Shown here piece after piece: positions 33,170 to 39,001 of a stretch of DNA of 39,001 nt (position 1 is its first letter; each line of letters begins with the position of its first letter). Origin of the DNA: an uncultured Alphaproteobacteria bacterium (GTDB lineage Bacteria > Pseudomonadota > Alphaproteobacteria > UBA8366 > JADFVY01). The notes under the pieces are model-generated. The model was not told where the DNA came from. It was given only the letters and a program-made list of their open reading frames with translations, and did no database searches. The stretch spans positions 1-39,001 of the forward strand of contig CAMYNJ010000005.1 of assembly GCA_947259795.1 (NCBI GenBank). The letters are read 5' to 3'. Position numbers and translations under genes: made by a program.

Positions 33170-34306
33170 ATGAAGCGTCCGGCACTTGTTGTTGTTGCAA
33201 TTCTCCTGGCGTCGACTTTGGCCCGGGCGGCCTGGTTGAGCGATGCGAGAGACGGCTGCGCGGGCGGCGCTTGTGCGGATGCGGTTTACCGGCGACCCGT
33301 TGGCGAACTGAGCGCATCGGGCACAATGACCAACCGCAGGGCCTTGGAGATTTGCAGCTCGGTTGTCGACGCGATCAATACCGAAACCGTCACGGATGAT
33401 CTGTGGGAGTTTTCCGATCCCGGCAGTGAAGACGTCGAAATATACGATGGTTCCTTCTGGTTCGGCTGGGGTGCCGGAAAGCTGACAAGTGTCCTGAAGC
33501 TTGACTATGACAGCGATGGCGAAATCGAGACGCTGGGGCGCATCGAGGGCCATGACGGAACCTGCCTTTGCGCAATAGCGGATCTGGGAGCGCTTGAAAC
33601 CATCGCCTATCCCGGCGTGCCCTCGTACCGCTATGCGAATGGCTGCGACAGATTCATGACGGTGAATGGAGAGCCGATCATTATATCCGGCGGTCGTGGC
33701 CGGTTGGATTACGTGAACATCGTTTCATGGCTTTCACCCGAGGGAGAGAAGCAACCTTTGTGTTATCTCGGTCGCGATCCGGTGTCCCGCGTCGAGGTGG
33801 ACCGGTCCGTGAACGGCGCTTTGTGCCGGTCGGTCGTGAACGACACCGCCGAGTTTCTGGCCTGGTCGATGACGTCCGATGGCGAGGCGGCGAGAGCGGG
33901 GGCTTTTTCGGGGTCCATGCCGGGGCTTGGCGAAGTGCACTGGGCCTCGATCGATCTCGATATCGACCTGGATGGAAAGGGCGAAAAGCTCGGCTTGATG
34001 CGCCGCATCGAAACGGGAGGCTGTATGGCTTGGGAACTGCAGCTTCTGGATAGCGATATGGCGCCGGTCGGGAATTCACCCCTGAACGGCATTCGGCAGT
34101 CGACCCTGAGTTATTTCCGCGGCGACTCTAAACTCAAACCACGGCCCATGTTGTTCCGGTTCCGGGACGAGCCGTATATCCTCGGCAAGGAAGATTATGC
34201 CGACGCGGCGGTCATCAGGTACCGCAAGGGGCGTCTGCGGACAATGTGCGAGTTTAGTATATTTCGCAGCCATCATGTAAAAACGATGGTGCCGTTCGAA
34301 GAGTGA
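33170..34306 (+). CDS. Secreted hypothetical protein with internal duplication and DxDxDG loops
   Basis: This 378-residue protein has a clear Sec signal peptide (KRPALVVVAILLASTLARA, cleavage near residue 20). The mature part is an internal duplication of about 150 residues. D112-Y-D-S-D-G-E-I-E120 followed by TLGRIEGHDGTCLC matches D264-I-D-L-D-G-K-G-E272 followed by KLGLMRRIETGGCMAW; matching cysteine-valine segments precede each (ICSSVVDAIN, LCRSVVNDTA), and NGEPIIISG versus RDEPYILGK follow. The DxDxDGxxE loops resemble calcium-binding loops of FG-GAP/VCBS-like or dockerin-like sites. No family is recognised. ATG 33170 is chosen for the signal peptide, with AAGGGAATG upstream. Cysteines are frequent, as in disulfide-bonded periplasmic proteins. 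Confidence 0.8.
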   Translation: MKRPALVVVAILLASTLARAAWLSDARDGCAGGACADAVYRRPVGELSASGTMTNRRALEICSSVVDAINTETVTDDLWEFSDPGSEDVEIYDGSFWFGWGAGKLTSVLKLDYDSDGEIETLGRIEGHDGTCLCAIADLGALETIAYPGVPSYRYANGCDRFMTVNGEPIIISGGRGRLDYVNIVSWLSPEGEKQPLCYLGRDPVSRVEVDRSVNGALCRSVVNDTAEFLAWSMTSDGEAARAGAFSGSMPGLGEVHWASIDLDIDLDGKGEKLGLMRRIETGGCMAWELQLLDSDMAPVGNSPLNGIRQSTLSYFRGDSKLKPRPMLFRFRDEPYILGKEDYADAAVIRYRKGRLRTMCEFSIFRSHHVKTMVPFEE

Positions 34307-34330
34307 ACCAGCGCAGGGAACAGCGCGCCG

Positions 34331-34585
34331 CTACCCCAGCACCAGCAGCACATGGGCCACGGCGAGCAGGAGCTGCGCAGTAGCGAAGGGGATGGCGGCT
34401 TTCAAAAAGCTGATGAAGGACATGGGCAACTTGTTCTTGTGGATGGTGGTGACCGCCACCGGCGCGTGCTCCATCATGTTGATGACGATAAACAGGCAGC
34501 CGAAGAAGGCCAAAAAATCCCAGTCGATGGCGCGGTAGAACTGGTCGGCGCTCGCCTTGAAGCGGGCCAGGCCCTGTGGACGGAC
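34331..34585 (-). pseudogene. Remnant of a second ArsB/NhaD-type antiporter gene
   Basis: This fragment (LARFKASADQFYRAIDWDFLA, then GCLFIVINMMEHAP joined to VAVTTIHKNKLPMSFISFLK, ending HVLLVLG) matches the end of the antiporter gene at 36720-38019. It lacks the whole N-terminal half and, between MMEHA and VAVT, about 76 residues still present in the other copy. The other copy has CGCTGGTG at both ends of the missing stretch, so deletion by short direct repeats is plausible. The fragment is open in the same frame as the upstream ABC exporter, separated from it by one TGA codon. It probably has no function. Confidence 0.85.
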
Positions 34586-36472
34586 TCAGTATTCTTTTTC
34601 CAGTTCGCCGCGCAGGCCAGGGCCGCGCGCCGGCCCGGCCTCCGCCTCCATGCCGAGGAAGCCGCCGGACTGGTGCTCCCAGAGTTGGCTGTAGAGGCCG
34701 CCCGTGCTCAACAGCTCCTGGTGGCTGCCCTGCTCGACGATGCGCCCCCGATCCATCACCACCAGGCGGTCGAGGGCGGCGATGGTGGACAGCCGGTGAG
34801 CGATGGCGATCACGCTTTTGCCGGTCATCAGATTGTGAAGCTGCCCCTGGATCGCCGCCTCGACTTCGGAATCGAGCGCCGAGGTCGCCTCGTCGAGCAC
34901 CAGGATCGGCGCGTCTTTGAGGATCACCCGCGCGATCGCGATGCGCTGGCGCTGGCCGCCGGACAGCTTGACGCCGCGCTCGCCCACCTGGGCGTCGTAG
35001 CCACGCCGGCCCTGGGGGTCGACGAGGTCGGGAATGAAGGCCCGGGCCTCGGCCAGTTCGGCCGCGCGCGCCATCTCTCCCTCGCTCGCCTCGGGCCAGC
35101 CGTAGCGGATGTTGTCGCGGATCGAGCGGTGCAGCAACGAGGTGTCCTGGGTCACCATGGCGATTTGGGCGCGCAGGCTTTCCTGGGTCACCTCGGTCAC
35201 GTCCTGGCCGTCGATCAGGATGCGCCCGCCCTCCAGGTCATGGAAGCGCAGCAGCAGGTTGACCAGGGTCGACTTGCCGGCGCCGGAGCGCCCCACCAGG
35301 CCGACCTTCTCGCCCGGTCGGACGGTCAAGGTGACGTCCTCGATCACGCCGCGTTCCTTGCCATAGTGGAAGCGGACACTCTCGAAGCGGATCTCCCCGT
35401 CCGTCACCGTCAGCGGGCGGGCATCCGGCCGGTCCACCACCTCATAGGGCCGGGAGATGGTCTCGATACCGTTCTGCACCGTGCCGACGTTCTCGAACAA
35501 GGTGGCGATGGTGCGCAGAATCCAGCCCGACATCTGGCTCAGGCGGATGATCAGGCCGTTGGCCACCGCGATGGCGCCGACGCCGATGCTGCCGTCCAGC
35601 CAGAGCACGATCGAGAGCGCCGCCATGGCGAGTATCAGCGCGCTGTTGAGCAGGATCAGCGTCATGGTCAGGGAGAAGACCAGGCGCATCAGATTGCGGA
35701 AAGCCCGGGTATGGCGCTTCAGGCTCTCGTGGGCGAAGGCTTCCTCGCGCTCGGCATGGGCGAAGAGCTTGACCGATTGGATGTTGGTGTAACTGTCCAC
35801 CACGTGGCCGGTCAGCGCCGAGTTGGCCTCCGACAGCGCGGCCGAGCGCCCGCGCACCGGCGGCACCAGGAAGACGATCACCGCGATGTAGCCCAGTGCC
35901 CAAACGGCGACCGGCAACAGCAGGCGCCAGTCGAGGCCGATGAAGAGCGCCACGGTGCCGAACAGGAAGATCAGCAGGAACCACACGCCATCGATCACGT
36001 TGAGTGCTGCCTCGCGCACCGCGTGGCCGGTCTGCATGACCTTCTGCGCGATGCGCCCGGCGAAGTCGTTCTGGAAGTACGACAGGCTCTGGCGCAGCAC
36101 GTAGCGGTGGTTGCGCCAGCGCACCCGGTTGGTAAGGCCGGGCGTCAGCCCCAGGGTGATGAGCCCGCGCGAGAAGATCACCGCCGCGGGACGGATGATG
36201 ATGGCGACGACCGCCATGGCGATCAGCGCCGTGCCGTGGGTCTCCAGGAAGTTCTCCGGGCCGGATTCGGCCATCCACTCGACGATGACGCCAAGAAAGG
36301 CGTAGAGCGCCAATTCCGAGAGCGCCGCAAGGCCGGAAACGGCCAGGATCACCAGAAGCAAGCCCTTGATCGGCAAGAGAAAATGCCAGAAGAAGGCGCG
36401 CGTGCTGTCCGGCGGCCGGACGATCGCGGCCGGAGCCAGCGGGTCGAAGAGACGCTCGAAAAAGCCATACAT
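34586..36472 (-). CDS. ABC exporter, fused membrane and ATPase domains (MsbA-like)
   Basis: This 628-residue half-transporter has an N-terminal six-helix type IV membrane domain (residues about 30-330). The nucleotide-binding domain carries Walker A VGRSGAGKSTLVNLLLRF, a Q-loop (IAMVTQDTSLL), signature KLSGGQRQRIAIAR, Walker B PILVLDEATSALD and H-loop IAIAHRLST. It works as a dimer and exports lipids, peptides or drugs; the substrate is unknown. ATG 36472 (MYGFFERLFDPLAP) is used, with GGGAAG upstream; the frame opens to 36661 but the extra residues lack homology. It is flanked by an antiporter gene upstream and the remnant of a second antiporter copy downstream, which suggests insertion or rearrangement. 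Confidence 0.93.
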   Translation of the reverse strand: MYGFFERLFDPLAPAAIVRPPDSTRAFFWHFLLPIKGLLLVILAVSGLAALSELALYAFLGVIVEWMAESGPENFLETHGTALIAMAVVAIIIRPAAVIFSRGLITLGLTPGLTNRVRWRNHRYVLRQSLSYFQNDFAGRIAQKVMQTGHAVREAALNVIDGVWFLLIFLFGTVALFIGLDWRLLLPVAVWALGYIAVIVFLVPPVRGRSAALSEANSALTGHVVDSYTNIQSVKLFAHAEREEAFAHESLKRHTRAFRNLMRLVFSLTMTLILLNSALILAMAALSIVLWLDGSIGVGAIAVANGLIIRLSQMSGWILRTIATLFENVGTVQNGIETISRPYEVVDRPDARPLTVTDGEIRFESVRFHYGKERGVIEDVTLTVRPGEKVGLVGRSGAGKSTLVNLLLRFHDLEGGRILIDGQDVTEVTQESLRAQIAMVTQDTSLLHRSIRDNIRYGWPEASEGEMARAAELAEARAFIPDLVDPQGRRGYDAQVGERGVKLSGGQRQRIAIARVILKDAPILVLDEATSALDSEVEAAIQGQLHNLMTGKSVIAIAHRLSTIAALDRLVVMDRGRIVEQGSHQELLSTGGLYSQLWEHQSGGFLGMEAEAGPARGPGLRGELEKEY

Positions 36473-36719
36473 GGGCGAACTTCCCGAATATAGGACGGTC
36501 GAACCGCCCACGCGCCAGCGCAGCCGAGGAGACATACGGCGGGACCGAAACGCCGACGACAGAACCGATGGAGTCGGCCTAAGTCTAACAGCCCGGAGGA
36601 GAACAAAACAGGGGCGAAGATCCGGAGTCGCGCCTCGGTTTGAAATTGCAGGGACCGACATCGGCTAAGCTGAGACTCTCCGGGCTCCAACTTACCGGTT
36701 CGTTCACACTCCAAACCGC

Positions 36720-38019
36720 TCAGCCCAGCACCAGCAGCACATAGGCCACAGCCAGCACGAGTTGCGCCGCGGCGAACGGAACGGCGGCCTTCACGAAGCT
36801 CATGAACGACATCGGCAGCTTGTTCTTGTGGATGATGGTCACCGCCACCAGCGTCGAGGCGGAGCCGATCGGCGTGATGTTGCCGCCCAGGTTGGCGCCG
36901 AAGATCACCGCCCACCAGAAGCTCGAATCCGCCGGCAGGTTCATGCCGCCGAGGATCTTGGCCAGCATCGCGGCGAGCGGGATATTGTCGGTCACCGAGC
37001 TGGCGACGGCCGAGGCGAGGAGCAGTGCGCCGGTCCCTGCCATGTCGCCCAGCGCCATCACCGGCGCCAGCAGGTGGCCGATGGCGTCGAGCACCAGCGC
37101 GTGCTCCATCATGTTGATGACGATGAACAGGCAGCCGAAGAAGGCCAGCAGGTCCCAGTCGATGGCGCACGTAACCCAGGCCCAGCTCGCGGATCCAGGG
37201 CGTGACCGACGCGGTCGCCATGGCGGCGATGAACAGCCCGGTCATGGCGGCGCCGAACCAGAAGAAGCCGGCCGATTCGATGCCGTCGTTCTCGTCGAAC
37301 CCGGCGACCAGCGCGGCGGCCTCGGCGCGCGCTGCGTCGTCCGCCAGTGGCGCGATCCGGAACAGCCTGGCGCCCATCCAGATCGTCAGCGCCGTCGCCA
37401 CCGCGACATAGGGGCTGGCCTTGATGAAGAAGGTGACGAAGCTGATCCCGGCGGCGTTGCCGACGATGATGTTGGGCACCGACGAGATCAGCGTCAACAA
37501 CCCGCCGACATTGGTCAGCAACCCCTCGACCAGCAGGAATCCCAGCAGCTTGTCCGGGCGCCGCAGCTTGCCCAGCGAGACCGCGCTCAGCGTGCCGACG
37601 ATGATCATCGCGGTGACGTTGTTCAGCACCGCGGAAAACACCACCGTCATGACGCCATAGAGGATCAGCAGCCGCAGCGGGTCGCCGCTCGACGCCTTGG
37701 TCAGGCGGATGGCGATCCATGTGAACAGTCCCGATTTGCTGGTGACGTCGACAAAGATCGACGAGCCCAGGATGATCGCGATGACCTCCCAGTCGACGCC
37801 CGGGATATAGATCGGCAGGCTGATCGAATGGCCCAGGATCTCGACGGTTTCCTTGTGGACCAGGCCGAAGGCCGATGCCAGGAACAGCGCCACCGCGGCG
37901 AACACGCCGACGATGACAGACTTCTTGGCGTGGATTTTTTCCTCCAGCGCCAGGCCCAGGATCATCAGGGCCAGCAGGCCGGCGAACAGCGCCGTCATGG
38001 CTGGGGTGGCGTGGGGCAT
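36720..38019 (-). pseudogene. ArsB/NhaD-superfamily antiporter gene with internal deletion and frameshift
   Basis: The 5' part (start ATG 38019, MPHATPAMTALFAGLLALM) encodes hydrophobic segments of an ion-transporter-superfamily antiporter, with VDVTSKSGLFTWIAIRL, LNNVTAMIIVGTLSAV and GGLLTLISSVPNIIVGNAAG. It runs in frame to ELGLGYV. At about 37165-37170 the frame shifts by +1. The 3' part continues as AIDWDLLAFFGCLFIVINMM and SSVTDNIPLAAMLAKILGG up to VLLVLG at 36720. Comparison with the remnant at 34331, which keeps RFKASADQFYR before AIDWD, shows that residues are missing at the join; the missing length is 3n+2 bases, by analogy about 90-110. The gene is probably inactive unless the assembly is wrong. 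The stress-protein-like gene lies seven bases upstream. Confidence 0.85.
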
Positions 38020-38026
38020 GGCGCGC

Positions 38027-38884
38027 CTACAGCATCAACAGCGGGATCTGCCGCAGCTCGACCGCCAGCGGGTAGGTGCGGCCGTGCATGGCCAGCTGGT
38101 GCTCGTCGCGGGCGTACATCACCAGCAGGTCGATCTCCTGATCCTCGATCAGCTGGCGGTATTCCGACATGCGGTGGCCCGTGGTCACCAGCTCCTCGAC
38201 CGTGACCGGCAGCCCCTCGGCTTCGACAGCCGCGCGGCAGCGGCGGACGAAATCGCGGGGCTCCTTCAGGAGCTGCGCCTTGATGGTGGCGCGCGCGTCC
38301 TCGGTGTCGATCGAGGGAATCTTGGCGATCACCTCCATGTAGCGTTCGAAATCATGGTCGCTCTCGACATGGGTCAGCCAGCATTGCCCGCCGGCATGGG
38401 TGAAGGCGAGGGCGTAGTTGACCAGGCGGCTGTCGCCGGCCAGATGGTCGGTCATCGCCATCACGCGGTTGGTGTCGCGGATCGAGTGGGGCAGGGCGCG
38501 GCCCGCGTCCGGATGCGGCAGGATGAGGATCGGCGATGTCGTCGCCTGCACCAGCACGTCGAGATATTCGCCGAGGCTGAACGGCCAGTGCCAGGCGTCG
38601 GAGCGCAGGTGACGCCAGCTTGCGATCAGGTCGGGATGGCTGTCCTCGACCCGATCCAGCAATGATTTCACGTTGTCGAAATCCGCCGCGCCCAGCACGG
38701 TCCATTCGGCCCGCCCGTCGTCCACCGCGGCCAGGAATTCGCGCAACTGCGGGACCAGCGCCGCGGCGTCGTCGGCCGCCATGTCGGTCACCAGCAGGAT
38801 CCGGTCGACCTTTATGCTCTCATAGGTGAACACCGGCTTGTCCGCCGCCTTGAACACCGATTCGAAGGTGTCGAGTCTGGTCAT
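38027..38884 (-). CDS. Two-domain universal stress protein-like
   Basis: This 285-residue cytoplasmic protein has two alpha/beta units resembling universal stress proteins. Residues about 25-130 (VDRILLVTDMAADDAAAL, ending PILILPHPDAG) are followed by about 138-285 (VMAMTDHLAGDSRLVNYALAFTHAGGQCWLTHVES, ending EIDLLVMYARDEHQLAMHGRTYPLAVELRQIPLLML). The C-terminal Gly/His-rich stretch takes the place of the usual ATP-binding G-x2-G-x9-G motif and is not a clean match. It is seven bases upstream of the antiporter gene, so it is probably co-transcribed and may regulate that transporter; this is inference. The ATG start at 38884 has only a weak ribosome-binding site. The rest of the window (38885-39001) shows nothing else certain. 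Confidence 0.8.
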   Translation of the reverse strand: MTRLDTFESVFKAADKPVFTYESIKVDRILLVTDMAADDAAALVPQLREFLAAVDDGRAEWTVLGAADFDNVKSLLDRVEDSHPDLIASWRHLRSDAWHWPFSLGEYLDVLVQATTSPILILPHPDAGRALPHSIRDTNRVMAMTDHLAGDSRLVNYALAFTHAGGQCWLTHVESDHDFERYMEVIAKIPSIDTEDARATIKAQLLKEPRDFVRRCRAAVEAEGLPVTVEELVTTGHRMSEYRQLIEDQEIDLLVMYARDEHQLAMHGRTYPLAVELRQIPLLML

Positions 38885-39001
38885 GCCAATCGCGGGCGCG
38901 CCGCTTCCTCTGCCGCCGTACCAAGAGAACTCCGGCTGCTGCCGGACGGGTGCGCCGGACGATAACCGTTGGGGCGCGTTTTGTCACATCCCGCAGGGTT
39001 G

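Noticed and set aside
34352-36493. Plus-strand open frame of 713 codons
   Set aside because: It is the antisense of the ABC exporter; its product is a low-complexity mix rich in Asp, His, Gln and Arg with no domain.
36802-38205. Plus-strand open frame of 467 codons
   Set aside because: Antisense of the antiporter and stress-protein genes, with the same low-complexity composition expected in GC-rich DNA.

Overview
The window reads as a chromosomal segment of a free-living alphaproteobacterium, probably a Rhodospirillales-like lineage. This rests on the high GC content, the L13/S9 (rplM-rpsI) operon with alphaproteobacterial-style N-terminus, a class I PHA synthase, a type I ArgC, and many single genes typical of that group. 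No rRNA, tRNA, CRISPR array, phage or complete insertion sequence was found. With corrected start codons, no gap between genes exceeds about 270 bp.

Left part (1-12045): the 3' end of a thioester-type alpha-2-macroglobulin gene overlaps pbpC (penicillin-binding protein 1C), a periplasmic envelope-defence pair. A REP-like 18-mer, a small hypothetical gene, cutA, an MFS transporter and a glutathione S-transferase follow. A tight minus-strand operon then runs ECHDC3-type enoyl-CoA hydratase-like protein, CoA-binding protein, O-acetylhomoserine sulfhydrylase (broken by an internal deletion and frameshift) and a FAD-dependent amine oxidoreductase. A PaaI-type thioesterase diverges from it.

Middle (12046-27504): rplM-rpsI has a good sigma-70-type promoter and a strong terminator. 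Next come argC, a nucleotidyltransferase, a gamma-carbonic anhydrase and a LysE-type exporter. A visibly lower-GC methyltransferase looks acquired. phaC with a downstream methyltransferase, an OmpA-type lipoprotein, an HD phosphohydrolase and dusA follow. The most distinctive gene is at 22384-23439: a secreted protein with about thirteen tandem CNPC (CXXC) units fused to a C-terminal cytochrome P460-like domain with a CXXCH haem motif. It ends at its own terminator and is followed by a Sel1-like protein. An envelope group then encodes a methyltransferase (convergent) and the overlapping minus-strand genes NlpC/P60 hydrolase, GT2 and GT4.

Right part (27505-39001): a MASE1-PAS hybrid-type membrane histidine kinase without receiver domain, a stand-alone AsnC ligand-binding domain, an RhlE-like DEAD-box helicase, two tandem paralogous lipoproteins of unknown family, and a secreted protein with an internal duplication and two DxDxDG loops. 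The end shows genome decay: an ArsB/NhaD-type antiporter gene with an internal deletion and frameshift, next to a two-domain universal-stress-like gene. An MsbA-like ABC exporter follows, and directly behind its stop codon lies a remnant of a second antiporter copy that carries its own internal deletion, apparently through short direct repeats.

The best candidate for an undescribed system is the CNPC-repeat/P460 protein. The second theme is three independent internal deletions in conserved genes, which are either real pseudogenisation or assembly artefacts.
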